Assembly: GCA_017165825.1 (NCBI GenBank)
Contig: CM029386.1
Coordinates: 4,872,765 to 4,936,764 of the forward strand
Source of the DNA: Hepsetus odoe
Lineage: Eukaryota; Chordata; Actinopteri; Characiformes; Hepsetidae
Length of the DNA: 64,000 bases
Reading direction: 5' to 3'
In this document: positions 1 through 26,889 of the stretch, piece after piece
How positions within the stretch are numbered: position 1 is the stretch's first letter
Layout: each line of letters opens with the position of its first letter
Notes under the pieces: generated by a model
Told to the model about the DNA's origin: nothing
The model's input: the letters and a program-made list of their open reading frames with translations, nothing else
The model's database searches: none
Program-made: the position numbers and the translations under genes

Positions 1-394
1 CAAGTGTCGAGAAAAGCTCTGTGAGTATCCTCAGCTGAAATTGTACTGTCGCTCAGTTTGTATCATGATCATGGCTTAGGAGACTTATTAAGAGATTTTA
101 AATGTTTATTATGAGTTGGGTTTTTTTTTTTACTTTAAATTAGTTAGAAAATTTTGAAAGGGTTAACATTTTATTTCAAGCAACACATTTTGGGGGCTTG
201 TAGTCTTCGTCCAGTTCTGGTCTCTTCACTAAGCTTTTAAACTATTTATTATGACATGTTTTAATTTAAACATGTAGGTCTGTGAAAATCTCTATTAATT
301 ACACATTTAATGATCTTATTTATACTATTAACATTTATCACTTACCCATAAAGAAGTGTTTTAAAGCATATATTGACTCTTTATTTGATACCTA
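1..394. other. No gene seen at left edge
   Basis: AT-rich sequence with no LRR, NACHT or B30.2 similarity that I can see. It probably lies in an intron of the plus-strand NLR whose 3' exons begin at 1815. Confidence 0.4.
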
Positions 395-830
395 GTTATC
401 ATGTTTTGCAGCCTCTACCCTGACTGGGGACCTTGTTACATCACCAAATGTGCCTCATTAGTGAAAGTGAAAGTGACAACCCTTGTCATTGCGAGGTCAC
501 GGCACAGCACACATGAACCACAACGAAATTGAACCTCTGCATTTAACCCATGCACACTCAAACCCGTGCAGCAGTGGGCAGCTATTGAAAGCGCCCGGGG
601 AGCAGTGACGGGGACGGTACCTTGTTCAAGGGTACCTCAGGGCAACCTATTGGGAAGGGGTTTGAACCCCCGATCCTCTGATCATGCGGCTAACACCCTA
701 ACCGTTAGTCATATGTTTATAGATCAGGTTAAAAACTATCAGGTTAGAGCCATCAGTCAGTCTTGTTTAGTGTTGTGGACTCTCAGTTGAAGGTCTTGTG
801 AGTTCTGTCCTTGGTAAATGGGATTACATT
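395..830. repeat. Unclassified dispersed repeat, copy 1, split by a SINE
   Basis: The parts at 395-460 and 710-830 resemble 1085-1290 of this window. Shared blocks include a GCC(A/G)TCAGT stretch, TTGTTGTGGA and AAGGTCTTGTGAGTTCTGTC, in the same order. A tRNA-derived SINE (461-709) sits between the two halves. I cannot name the family. Confidence 0.5.
461..709 (-). mobile_element. tRNA-derived SINE, family A, near full length
   Basis: The reverse strand reads from a tRNA-like head (CCTAACGGTT box A region, TTCAAACCCC-like box B) through a body with CCCTGAGGTACCCTTG to a tail ending in repeated CACTTTCACTTTCAC. The same order recurs at more than a dozen places in the window, in both orientations. 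This one sits inside an older repeat. Confidence 0.8.
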
Positions 831-1000
831 AGCGCCATTTACCAGACGCTCTTATCCAAAGCGACTTCCATGTCCTAATTACAGGGAAAGTTAAGGGTCT
901 TGCCCAGGGACCCAGTGATGGTAGTGCTTGAGGTGGGATTCGAACTTGGGACCTCATGAGCCATAGGACCATCTCAGTAATAGTGATCATATGTTTCTTG
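831..1000 (-). mobile_element. SINE, family B (V-SINE-like tail)
   Basis: Reverse-strand SINE. The plus strand shows CCAGACGCTCTTATCC, then CATGTCCTAATTACAGGGA, then GGTGGGATTCGAAC and a degraded tRNA-like head. In many fish SINEs the words GATAAGAGCGTCTG and TGTAAATG mark the 3' tail. The same family recurs at 21093, 26890, 33192, 43651, 45302 and 46288. Confidence 0.7.
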
Positions 1001-1084
1001 GTTACTTGTCCCATCCCATCATTGACAAGTACTGTGTTGCTTTCCCCTAGTATTGTGCTGTGTCCGGTGCCCTGAATAAGGAGG

Positions 1085-1290
1085 CTGTTTAGTTTTCTCA
1101 GCTTTTAGATGACTCAAATCTGGCGCCTCGTTATGTTGCCAGATGTGCGTCATTGGTCTAAAGTATATAGATCTTAGTGAGTCACTGTAGAGCCGTCAGT
1201 AACTGTGAGTCTTATTTATTGTTGTGGAGTCTGTATCGAAGGTCTTGTGAGTTCTGTCTTTGGTTAATGCTTGTGAGCCTTACTTTTATG
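1085..1290. repeat. Unclassified dispersed repeat, copy 2
   Basis: Similar to the repeat at 395-830 but without the SINE. It runs from a GCCAGATGTGCGTCATTGG block to AAGGTCTTGTGAGTTCTGTC. The length and paired arrangement would suit LTR or tandem fragments, but no termini are clear. Confidence 0.4.
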
Positions 1291-1515
1291 TTTAATTAAC
1301 CCCTGTCTCATCCCACCACAGCAGGACAATAGTGTATATATTATCATTATAATACAGAGTACCTTCCCAAAGTGGTAATATAGTTGTCTTTTGACATTTA
1401 TTTTTATGCATTTTTCCAAATGAAAAGACATAATGCCAGAAACACCAGGGTTTATATATGAAAAAAGCTTAATATTTTCAAAACATGTACCATACAGTCC
1501 GTTTTTTGACCATCA

Positions 1516-1560
1516 TGAAAGTGAAAGTGAAAGCGACAACCCTTGTCATTGCGAGGTCAA
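1516..1560 (-). mobile_element. SINE family A tail fragment
   Basis: Only the 3' tail of the family A SINE is present (GTGAAAGTGAAAGCGAC, then CCCTTGTCATTGCGAGGTCA), a severely 5'-truncated copy. Confidence 0.6.
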
Positions 1561-1814
1561 AGCATAAATCATATCATCAAATCATATCTTTAGTTTTCAA
1601 AAGAATCCTCATGTATTAGCAGAAACACAGATAAAAAGTATTTGACATTGGATAATATCCCACGTTATAGCATCAATAATAATACCGTATTTAATAGTGA
1701 TGGCAAACCTCCAGTTTCATACAAGTGACTAATGACTAAAGTTTAATGTCTGTGAATAATTATTGGAAATCTTCATCTAAATTATGAGATACACTATAAT
1801 TATTCTCATTGCAG

Positions 1815-1985
1815 TCTAGCTTGGTGTAATCTTGGACAAAGGGCATGTGAAAGTCTGGGAACTGCTTTACAGCTTGTAAACTCCCTGAAAGATCTGGACC
1901 TCAGTAACAATGACCTGCAGGATTCAGGAGTGGAGCTGCTCTCTGCTGGACTGAAGAGTTCACATTGTAAACTGGAGACTCTCAG
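1815..1985 (+). CDS. Locus 1 LRR exon (171 bp)
   Basis: One LRR module, with a CNLGQRACESL first half and a consensus LKDLDLSNNDLQDSGVELLS second half. It follows TTGCAG and is followed by GTCAGA. Length is one codon short of the usual 174 bp, as in the 10348-10518 exon of locus 2. The end of the exon plus donor is partly repeated just downstream (2025-2070). Confidence 0.85.
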
Positions 1986-3595
1986 GTCAGATTTCTGTCG
2001 CTTCATCACTGAAGATAAATGTTAAGTTCACACTTTAAATTGGAGACACTCGGTCAGATTTATTTGATGTCTAGTTTGAATGGTTCAGTCAGTGAAGACC
2101 AGACGTAAACCTCATCTGCAGCTCCTTTCCCCCTCTCTCTGCAGATTATCTGGTTGTATGATCACAGAAGACGGCTGTTTCTCTCTGGCTACTGCACTGT
2201 CTTCAAACCCCTCGCACCTGAAAGAACTGGATCTGACCTACAACCACCCAGGAGAGTCTGGAATGGAGGTCTTTTCTTTGAAACTGAAGGATCCACACTG
2301 CCGACTGGACACAGTCCGGTGAATGAACCATTGCAGAGTCAAATCTTTTTGTGTGCATTTTGTCTGTGTCTTCTTTTGCTGACCAAAATATCACCAAGCT
2401 ATTAATATCAATCTTAATCACTATCATTCATTTTTAGGTTAATTATTAATACTTATTAATATTATCAAAGAAATAATGACCTGTCGTGGTCATTGCAGCC
2501 CCTTACAGAAAGATGCAGTAAGGGTACATGCAGATGAGTATCTACTGGCATGGGGAAATAGAAGACGGGACACCAAACAGAAACTTATCTAATCTGCAGG
2601 GCCAGAGTGGCTGCGGGTTTTCATTCCAGCAAACCCAGAGACCATATATCAGAGCCTGCATCCACAACTAACTTGTAATGATATTTGGGCAAAACCGTTG
2701 CCTCATGTAAGCTTCTGTCAATCTGTCCAATGCACTTGACACTGGGCATAATCTGCCAGTGGAGACAAGAGCCAAACCCAGTGAGCTCATAATTACTATT
2801 AAATACAAATTAGTTTTTTTTTAGGAAGTGGAAATTCAAAGTAAAATAAAAATGAAAGAAAATAAGAATAAAAAAAGGAAAGGAAGGTGACTCCATGTTT
2901 GTCAATACTTAAATATATATTTCTTCTTCAGGTTGGGGCATGGAGGGAAGATCAGGATGACCCCTGGTCTAAGGAAATGTAAGTTTACACACCACACACA
3001 TGTTTCTAATGCTGTTTGCAATGTTGTTCTCTAATCTCTCTTCTTCTGTACAGATGCCTGTGATCTCACACTGGACCCAAACACAGCACACAGACTCCTC
3101 TCTCTCTCTGAGGGGGGCAGGAAAGTTGTGTGTGAGAGAGAACAGCACTCGTATTCTGATCATCCAGAGAGATTTGACTGCTGGGAGCAGGTTTTGTGTA
3201 GAGAGAGTCTGACTGGATGCTGTTTCTGGGAGGTTGAGTGGAGCGGGACTGTTGAAGTAGCCGTGGCTTATAAAGGAATAAGCAGGAAAGGTGAAAGTGA
3301 CGACTGTGTGTTTGGATGCAATGAAAAGTCCTTAAGTCTGTACTGCTCCAATAACAGCTACTGCGTAATGCACAAAAAGAAAAGAACAATCATACCTGCT
3401 CATCCCCCAAACTCCAACAGAGTAGGAGTGTATCTGGACTGGTCTGCCGGCACTCTGTCGTTCTACAGCATCTCTTCTGATACCCAGTCTAACACACTTA
3501 AACACTTACACACATTCAACACCCTGTTTACTGAACCTCTCTTTGCAGGCTTTTGGCTGTATTCTAACTCTTCAGTGCGTGTGTGTCAGACCTAA
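1815..3595 (+). CDS. NLR-B30.2 gene, locus 1 (3' part: two LRR exons, linker, B30.2)
   Basis: Last four exons of a fish NLRC3-like / NLR-B30.2 gene, joined as 1815-1985, 2145-2318, 2932-2978 and 3054-3595. Each exon has AG before it and, except the last, GT after it. Phases agree: the LRR exons start with the last base of a codon and end with two bases, and the linker ends with one. The reading frame stays open to the stop at 3593-3595. The encoded part is two ribonuclease-inhibitor-type LRRs and a C-terminal PRY-SPRY domain, which in this family are thought to form the sensing half of a cytosolic receptor. FISNA and NACHT must lie left of the window if they exist. No NACHT is found in the 1.8 kb upstream. 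Nothing in these exons looks broken, but the gene as a whole cannot be judged. Confidence 0.85.
2145..2318 (+). CDS. Locus 1 last LRR exon (174 bp)
   Basis: LRR module of the distinct last-LRR type (LSGCMITEDGC start, LKELDLTYNHPGESG core). This subtype always precedes the linker exon in this cluster (9498, 28379, 50848). The acceptor is a clear CCCCCTCTCTCTGCAG. Confidence 0.85.
2932..2978 (+). CDS. Locus 1 47-bp linker exon
   Basis: Short exon encoding a VGHGGKIRMTPGLRK peptide between the LRRs and B30.2. The length of 47 bp is the same in loci 1, 2 and 3, and it is flanked by CTTCAG and GTAAGT. Confidence 0.8.
3054..3595 (+). CDS. Locus 1 PRY-SPRY (B30.2) exon
   Basis: Complete B30.2 exon of 542 bp, from the acceptor TGTACAG to a stop. 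PRY starts with ACDLTLDPNTAH. SPRY landmarks follow in order: LTGCCFWEVEW, VAYKGISRKG, FGCNEKS, NRVGVYLDWSAGTLSFYS and a terminal LFAGFWLYSNSS. Family knowledge assigns B30.2 a protein-binding role, as in TRIM proteins. The same length is found at 27355-27896. Confidence 0.9.
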
Positions 3596-3673
3596 ACATC
3601 TTTTCGGTCTGTTCAGTCCTCGTCTGTGCATATGAATTCTCACATTTGCACTTAACACTCTTCTAGAAGTAAA

Positions 3674-3893
3674 GGGAAAGTGATGGATTCTCTTGGAGAA
3701 ACACAGCACACAGTGAAACACAATGAAATTAATCTTCTCTTTTCACCCATATGCACCGTGCAGCAGGGGGCAGAGATTAATGTGCCCGGGGAGCAGTGAT
3801 GGGGACGGTACCTTGCTCAAGGGAACCTCAGGGCAATCTGGTCTGGGATTAAAAACCAGGCTTAGTCCCTAAACACTAGGCTGCCACTGCCCC
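3674..3893 (-). mobile_element. Diverged SINE family A copy in the locus 1 3' flank
   Basis: Reverse-strand SINE with GCCCGGGGAGCAGTGATGGG and GGTACCTTGCTCAAGG blocks, ending near CTGCCACTGCCCC. It is more diverged than its neighbours and would lie in the 3' UTR if the signal at 4341 is used. Confidence 0.65.
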
Positions 3894-4340
3894 ACTGTTA
3901 TTATAAATAAATAGTTTTTTTTTTTCTCTCAAACACTTACAAAATATTGGTATGATCAGAAACAGAAAATATAGAGCAGAAAAAAACACGTGTAACTCTT
4001 GTTATTGTAGTGTAGAGTTAAAAAGGCTAAATGACTTCCACAGTAACCTTTATAAAAGTAACTAAATGTAACTTTTATAAAGGCTTGTTTATTTGTCATA
4101 AAGGTTACTTAAATCTGTTTTATTTCAGACTGTGTGACAGCCGTGAACACTTGTTGAAATAAGCTGTAATGTCTGGGTGAATGTCAGTTGTTATTAAAGG
4201 GGATGATTTCTGTTGGTTATCTATAGCTGAATGTAAAACACCACGCTGTAAAGACAGTTAAAGTAATATTATGCTGCAGATGTTTTTATGTGTATCAAAT
4301 TCTGGAAAAAACTATCACTTTATTTTTCTCTGTATCAATT

Positions 4341-4346
4341 AATAAA
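4341..4346 (+). terminator. Candidate poly(A) signal of locus 1
   Basis: AATAAA about 745 bp after the locus 1 stop codon, followed by a GTGTTTTTCAGTGTTT stretch of the GT-rich kind found downstream of cleavage sites. Another AATAAA at 3906-3911 is an alternative. Confidence 0.35.
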
Positions 4347-4511
4347 GCCAGTGTTTTTCAGTGTTTAAAAAACTCAAGAAGTGCAAGTTTTAATAATAAT
4401 TTATTTTGAGTGATAAATTGTTAACTGTTTTATGCATTGTTTCTGAACAAGATATTTCTAAATATTTCACAAAAGACCTGTGACATCAACCTCTTTTCAG
4501 AGTAGCTATAA

Positions 4512-4751
4512 AGTGAAAGTGACAACCCTTGTCATTGTGAGGTCACAGCACAGCAAACCACAATGAAATTGGACCTCTGCATTTAACCCATGCACTCAAA
4601 CACCATGCAGCTATTGAAAACACCCGGGGAGCAGTGACAGGGAACGGTACCTTGCTCAAGGGTAGCTCAGGGCAATCTATTGGTGAGGGAATCAAACCCA
4701 CAATCTTCCGATGCGGGGGCAACTCCCTAACCACTAGACCACCGCTGCCCC
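4512..4751 (-). mobile_element. SINE family A
   Basis: Near full-length reverse-strand copy from AAGTGAAAGTGACAACCC to the tRNA-like head CCACTAGACCACCGCTGCCCC. Confidence 0.8.
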
Positions 4752-4759
4752 TATAAAAG

Positions 4760-6300
4760 GCCATTTATAAATGGCCATCTCTTCCTTTTTGAGGGGATCT
4801 TCAGCTGAAGGGTGCCCTTGTTTTCTTCATTATTTGACTTCTTTATTTTTTCTTTTGTTATATTTCAGTGCTTTTTGATTTTGGTCACTTTACAAAATCT
4901 TTTTTTTTTTTTTTTTTAATCTTTTGAACTTGCTGTCTTTTTACAGCGGTGTAGAGTGTTTTAATAGAAAAGCTTGACACAGAGACATCAGTGTCTTAAT
5001 TAATCATTTAACCTATTAACAGACAGTTTAAAGTATATAAATAAAAATGCATTTAAATGTTTTATGCCAGCATACCCAATAGCAGCAAACAATATGCATT
5101 TGCAGAGGACCTCCTCTTAAATTTTTTTAATTGAAGTAGTAGTTGAAGTGAAGTAGTTCAGTCATGTATAATAATTTTTACCTAGTCTTTCAGTCATTCA
5201 GAAATATAAAATTGCAATGTGGCTGCAACATCACATCACAGGAACACATTAACCACTACAAGGAATTTAAATACAAGATCTTATTATACAAGATTTGTTT
5301 TCTCAGAGTTGCAGATGGAAAAAAAATACAAAAAACAAGCAAAGTGAAGGAGGAGCAATAGGTTTGATCTATAGCCAACATCAAGTGGTGGAACAAAGTG
5401 AATGGAACAAAACCGCCCCTATCCCAGCTCTGATATCCTCTTTTTCAAACTGTATCCTAAAAACCACTGATGCTATTCTACAAAACACCTCTGCAAATTC
5501 TACAAAACCACCTCTGACCTAGTGTCTAACATTTATGCATGAGAATGTATTCTTAATATACAGATGATTCACAGCGAAAGTAAATGTGTTCAACACAAAT
5601 AACCTGGCCTGTTGAGATTTGCATTTTACAGACAACTGCAATGGCCCGTGATCATTTCTTCATATTACTTACACTTGTTACTGCTCCTGTTCGGTAGTTA
5701 TATATGTTAGCAGGGGTGGCAAGATTACACTTATTCTTTACTTAAGCATAAGTCTTGATTCTTGTGCAAAATTCTATGTACTTATTTAGCTTTATTCAGT
5801 ACAAGTTAAAAAAAAACTCTGAAAGAAGCACTAAAATGTACTGAGTGCATAAGTAAAAAGTACATGATTTGAAATGTGAGTGCCCAATTAAAAAGCTAGT
5901 CCTTTGAAAGACATTTCTGCTCGCTGTGTGTGTGCAAAGTGAACTAAACCCCATGCCAAATAATACAATCCAAAGACAATGTAATCATTTGTAAATTCAA
6001 AATTCAAAGCGGATATTTAAACTTCAAACCAGATTTATCATCTTCATCAACAATGTCCTTTTCAAAAGCTCCTTTAAATCTCACCTTTGGATTGTGTTTA
6101 TTGTAGAGAAAATATGGACATGAGAAACAGCATGAAAGGAACGTGATGACCTGAAAGGACAGAATCATAAAAGCTGAAATGATTGAACATGTCATGTCCA
6201 AAGTTAAGAGTCAGGGTGCAGAAGCTCCTGTCCTGACCGTGTGATAAAGAATAGACAGAGTAAATGTTAAGCTGCTGCTAGAACAACAGAAGAATTTATT
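4760..6300. other. Intergenic, no gene recognised
   Basis: AT-rich sequence with poly(T) runs (around 4900-4918). No open frame resembles a known exon and no repeat family I can name was seen. Confidence 0.4.
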
Positions 6301-6312
6301 CTGTTTCACAAA

Positions 6313-6519
6313 AAGTGAAAGTGACTGTTGTGAAAACACGGCACAGCACACAGTGAACCACAACAACATTATATCTCTGCATTTTACCAACAGCCACTGT
6401 GCAGCAGTGGGCAGCCATACATCAGGCACCCAGGGAGCAGTGATCTAGGTTGAGGATTCAAACCTGCAACCTTCTGATCCTGGAGAATAGTCCCTAAATG
6501 CTAGACCACCACTGCCTCA
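6313..6519 (-). mobile_element. SINE family A, diverged
   Basis: Reverse-strand copy with the GGCACAGCACACAGTGAACC block, GTGCAGCAGTGGGCAGCCAT and a worn tRNA-like head ending CCACCACTGCCTC. Confidence 0.65.
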
Positions 6520-8092
6520 TCCATTCATCAATAAAGTAGCTGTAACTAAGAGTCTTCTGTCAGTGTGACGACAGCATCCCTGAACTAGAACTATGACAGC
6601 TGTGTCACCGTCACAAATACACAGACTTCACATAATCTCATTGCACAGATTACACAATCTTGTTTTTCAGGATCCTGGTAACAATTGCACTTACAACATA
6701 AACATAAATCAATAAAACATGCTTACTTGATCTTTAACTGATTGCACTGCCACTGTATTCATGCAATATAACAAATAAATTGGTTTTACTATTTGTACAT
6801 TGCAGAGGAAATACATTTTTATTGATTTCATCTGCTTACTATACATTTATGTTTTTATCAAGCAAACTAACATTCCTTACTGCAAAAACCTAAGAAAACC
6901 AATCAAATCTCTGTGACTTAATACAAAGTATTACAATATAAGATGTAAGTTTGTTTCAGAATTACTCACCAAAAGATCCATATACTGAAAAATATATAAA
7001 ACATAAAAAGTATATACAAAAGAATAAAACACACTCTATAAACGGGTGTTGAATTACGTTCAAAAGGAGTTCATTGGTTAATTCAGTTTTGATGCTGGCC
7101 ACGACAAAATTAAGTATTAAAAAGTATGCAAAAGTATGCATTAATACACAAAAATGTCTTACACACCCACATGTGCAAACTACCTCTTTATTTTCTCAAA
7201 ACTCTGCTCTCAGTGCTACCTCTAGTGCAGGGGTGTCATAACTCAAAGCACACTTTATAAACATTTATTGAACAGACTAAATGTTTTTTGAACATACATT
7301 TGAATCGAAACAGGATACAATATTATTCCAAAATAAATAAACTGAAACTTAAAATAATTCTCCATAAAAATATCTCCTGTCAAAATTGTACAAATTCAAA
7401 ATCTGAACTAGTTGAAAATATAAGAAAAATGGTGCTTTTAAATAAAAGTTAAAATGAAAGTCATATTTTCCATTTTCTATGCTCGTATGCCATTTTGTCA
7501 GAGCTGGATGCTTGGCATCTTTTTTGGGTAACAAGTTTATTTATGTTTGGCCATCATTAAGGGCTCGCTTTGACTTGAAATCAGGGTTGTATACATCAAC
7601 AGACGCTTGATTGATCTGACGTAATTGACACGGGAATGGTTGCAGGTAGCCTGTCGTTCGGTAAGGCAGTTGTGGCGCTGCATTATGGGATTTGTAGTTT
7701 GCATGTTATTGGCACTTCATGTTGCTGGGCCATTAAAAAAAGATATATAAAATGATCTCGCGGGCTGATTGTATAACTGTACATTGGGCCAGATGTGGCC
7801 CGCGGGCGTTGAGTTTGACACATGTGCTCTAGCGGATGCGAGACATCACTTTACTCACTTAGGTGGCAATGTGAACAATGTGTGACTAAATCATTAAAAT
7901 AACTGCAAAAAAATTACATGGGTGTCTTCTTTTTACTATTATTCAGCATTTTTTCTGTTTAGTTTAAACTCTTTGTGGTAACTTATAGTATATGCAGCAC
8001 TTACAGGTGCTTCTTTCTTACTGCATAGATACAGGTCGCTTTACAAAATGCAGGATATTTGTAGAGGTGTTCCTCTGGGACACAGGAGGATC
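6520..8092. other. Intergenic 3' flank of locus 2
   Basis: AT-rich. Nothing protein-like was recognised. A GC-richer stretch at 7600-7830 with GGGCCAGATGTGGCCCGCGG has the look of a degraded hAT-type DNA transposon end, but I see no termini. For the minus-strand gene, TTTATT at 7536-7541 is a possible reverse-strand AATAAA. Confidence 0.35.
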
Positions 8093-23021
<14,929 letters not shown>

Positions 23022-23384
23022 CTAAGAGCCAAGATGAGAACAGATCTGAGGGATATATATATATTTTTTTTTTTTTTATTTGGGGTAGTAATTTTTGGAT
23101 TGTAATATTTCTTTTCCTGAGACTGCCTTCATAAAGCTTGAGTAGAAACTTCATGAACATTAGGTCAATTCAGAACATGAGCCATAATGAAAGATTCTCA
23201 CATAGAGTCACAATTTTTAAATAAACACCAGTGGACACTGGAGACGGCCCACTCTTTGCTCTGAGAACCACCATGAATAAAGTATTAAGTAAATTCTTCT
23301 TTCAGTAAGATTTATTTGCAAAAATTACAGATTTCTTGGTTCATTTTGCTTATATCAACTTATAACTTAAATCAAAATACTGAC

Positions 23385-23490
23385 TTTGCTTCAGAGGTTA
23401 CTGCATTACTGCTGGAATCAGGAGGCTCCATATTGAAGTTGTAATTCTTCTCCTACACAGCTGGACACTGGAGCTGCTGCTCTCTGTTGC
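23385..23490 (-). pseudogene. Relic of a fourth N-terminal repeat exon
   Basis: 106 bp between TTAACAG and AAA/GTCAGT. One frame begins with VSSCVGEE, like VPSCVSMK. A shifted frame ends with MEPPDSSSNAVTSEAK, like the MEPxxFSS tail of the intact exons. Two bases are missing relative to the 108-bp relatives, and either frame meets a stop. It lies 0.4 kb upstream of the first intact repeat exon. Confidence 0.6.
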
Positions 23491-24467
23491 CTGTTAAAAT
23501 GAATCCATACAAATAAGCACAATCTATACCTATTCTGGTGGAATTGTAATTTAGTAAGATTTATTACCCCTAGGCAACTGGCAATTGCAATTAGCAATAC
23601 AGTAACTTAAGGCACTATTCTTCTCATCTTAGAACCAGAAATTAATTTAACTCTGGACTGGAAAGTGATCAAAAGCTGCCATCAAGAGTGATGAGGCTTT
23701 TCAAGCAAATTTCTCCACTTCCATATTTCTTGGATGACAGTTCATGTGAACTTTTTTATTGTAATGCTGCAATGCTGCAAATGCTACAAAAAAGGAAGGT
23801 GGAGGCAAGCGTGTGCATTCTTCCAGTACCTGTGAAGCTTGATACTGAATGGATCTCCTTTTAGATTGAATGGATTTTTTCAAGAACCCAGCTTTGAATA
23901 CATACCCAGATCTTATGGTTCACAGTCCCCTAGGCACACGTGTGGGTGACATACAGTCCCCTTAAAAAAGTTATTGGAAGCAAGACCAATGAGTTTTATT
24001 CCCTTTTACTTTGAGCTTCCATATACATTAAATTACATAGATCATAACAGCTTGTGTCTATGACCACCCAGTTTTTCAAGTGTGTGTACAAGTGATGCAT
24101 AAGAACCATAGTCATACTTCAGTTTTTAGACAGTGTCTGTTGGCCTAGTGGTTTCCCCACAGATGCCACTCTCTTTACAGAGAACACAAAAAAGCAGAAG
24201 CACTGTAATTGCCACTGGGGTCAAAGAGGGGAATTTGACCATTAGAATTTGACAATTAAAAACTACCCGCATGCTTCACTGAGCACTCTGAGACTTTAAG
24301 ATGGCCTATTGGTGAAGTGCTTTTCCAAACTGTTCTTATGGAATGCATTAGGAAAGAACTCATAATGGTATGTTATGGGCCACATGAGATTACTGAGAAG
24401 TTAGTGTGGAAAAGAGTTAAAAACTCTTGTGAAGATCTCCAGCTTAATTTATGAAAGGCTCAGACCA

Positions 24468-24705
24468 GGCAGCGGTGGCTTAGTGGTTCGGGCGTTGGCC
24501 GGAGGATCGGAGGTTCGAACCCCTTCCCAGGGGGTTGCCCTTAGGTACCCTTGAGCAAGGTGCCGTCCCCGTCACACTCCTCCCTGCAATGGGCTGGCGA
24601 CCTGTCCAGGGTGCGTCCCCCGTCCTTCGCCCTGTGTGTGCTGGGTTGGACTCCAGCACTCCCCCGCAACCCCGTTTGCGACAAGTGGCAGCAAATGGAT
24701 GGATG
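24468..24705 (+). mobile_element. Chimeric SINE with perfect 13-bp target duplication
   Basis: Family A head (GCAGCGGTGGCTTAGTGG, box B GGTTCGAACCCC, GTACCCTTGAGCAAGG) joined to the CTGGCGACCTGTCCAGGGTG tail ending in AATGGATGGATG. AAGGCTCAGACCA occurs exactly on both sides (24455-24467 and 24706-24718), so the chimera moved as one unit. Confidence 0.85.
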
Positions 24706-24719
24706 AAGGCTCAGACCAC

Positions 24720-26880
24720 AGGTTGAGCTATGAATGAAGCTTTAAGTAGCAGGCATGGGTAGCATCTTCCAGATCCATGCTTAGGTACAATCTTGGATTC
24801 CATCAATTTTTTTGTACATAGCAGCTGCAGAGTCCAAGAGCAAACTGACAGGTTTCACAACTTTAGTATGCTCAGCTGACTTGGGAGGAGGGGGTTTGTC
24901 TAGGTGCACAAAAGTAAGACAAGTTGAATACTTTTCCCCAATACCATTGAGCAGTCCTGCTGGTTTACCACATCTCTTGGCTTCTTGTTTATATTAATAA
25001 AACAAGATTTTAAAAAATAATTAATGTAATTTAATTGTTCAAGCATTGTTGTTGTGATGGTTACTACTGTTAGTGTATTTCATTATATAAAAGCATTATG
25101 TAAGGTCAGTGGATTCTGTCAGTCACATGGTAAAATGTGTTCAGGAACAGCTTGAAGAACAAGAGTTCAATAAAGGTACTGACCGGGCTTTTCATCTGGG
25201 ATGAGTTTGGCATGAGAGTTAATTCAGAGTTAATTATTTCCATTACAATTAATCAATCGTTTAACAATCAACATTTGTGGGTAAAGAGAGGTTAGTTCCA
25301 GTGAGAGTCACGTCCCTAAAAACGTTCCTACATATTAATAGTAGCTCCTTGATGGCAACAAATTTTGCACAATATGCCAAAAGGGTGAGCAAGTGGCAAA
25401 AAATGACTGACATGTCTCTGTTCCACTCCCCCAACAGCCCTTTTCAGACATTCTTTGCTGACAACCTGCACCAATTTCTTGTACACAAAGGAATATATGA
25501 TTCTGATTCTGATTCTAAACATGTACCAGATAGCACTCCTGGTCCAAGATTGTGAATCACAGCTATCAGAAATCATAGATGGCTTGCTTCAGCACGCAAT
25601 TTGTTATACATTTTTCAGTTTTAAATCCTGCTGCATACTTAAGTTAATACTTAAGTTAATTATAATAACAGCAAAAAATAAATAAATGAACTGCAATACA
25701 AATGAAAAGCTAAGAGTAATGTTACCTTTTCTAAAGTCTTCAAAGAGAATCCATCTTCAGCAAGGAGACCTGCTTTATTACTGAGACCAGCTAGAACATT
25801 TCAATAAAATATCACTTCAGGCTGAGACCCTTTTTGGCAGCTTCTTGGTCTAAAGTACATGTTATGCATTCATGAACCTTCCACTGAAGACGAGAATGAA
25901 GCCTAACATGGCTCCAACTTCCTCGTATTTAGAAAGAAAAGAACCAGTTGGAGCACATTTCAGTCTCGTAATATAAAGGGTCCTTCCACGAAGGTTTAAA
26001 GGCAAAGCACTAAACCACAGTCATTGTTGTCCTGCCAGGACTAATTAAAAAAAAATCAGGCACTGATATTTGAAAAACATAAACTAAAGTTATAGAACAA
26101 AACAAAACAAGAAATAAAGACAGAAAGCTTCAGTTCTGTGTGCATAAATGACCTATTAATAGAAAAGTTAAGGAAACACTAAAATATCTAGATTTTTAAA
26201 AAACAATTCACTTTTATTCTCTACATTTGGATTCAGATTCAGAACAGACTCCTTACATTAGTTTAAATGCAATTGCGGGGAATTTTCCATTATTTTTTCA
26301 TGATATTTCACCAAAAATTGCACAGTTTGTCCTAATTGTGCAAAGTCACACAGAAAAGAACACTTTCAGTAGATTTTTAATTGAATGGCATTTATTTTAT
26401 TGAGTTGAAGTTGAATAGTTAGCAATATGGCATGAGCTTCAGTTTGCTTTGCACACAAACAGGAAATATAAATGTCCTTCAAAAAGCAATTTTTTTATTC
26501 TGAATACATTTCTGTACTTTCTCTTTTTTACTTAGTGAAGAAGTTGTGGAGCTCATACTACAGATGTTTTATACATACCTGTATATCTACTTTGTAAAAG
26601 TACTATAAGTTATATATTTGTGTGTGCAGGAAGCAGAAACCAATGAAATCCCATAGCTGCTTCCTAATTTGCTCATAAATAGCTGAGTTTCTTGCTGTTC
26701 CTTGAAATTGTTTGGCGGTTTTACCATCGGCCTAGTAACATAGCACATCTCTTAATGATAGTTTCCTTGGCATCTTTGTTTAAGTGAAATTCTTCTTAAA
26801 CAAAGAGTTCATTGAAGTTCATCTATGGACTCAGTGAGACTTTACACATGCTTGTTTTTTACCAGGTGCGGTGAAAGAAT
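24720..26880. other. Intergenic between loci 2 and 3
   Basis: AT-rich with no recognised exon. On the minus strand a donor-like AAAAG/GTAACA at about 25725 could belong to an untranslated first exon of locus 2, but there is no supporting coding potential. Confidence 0.3.
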
Positions 26881-26889
26881 TTGTGAGCT

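Noticed and set aside
461..709. Functional tRNA genes suggested by box A/B-like words in SINE heads
   Set aside because: The heads do not fold into a complete cloverleaf by inspection, and they recur as parts of longer SINE units.
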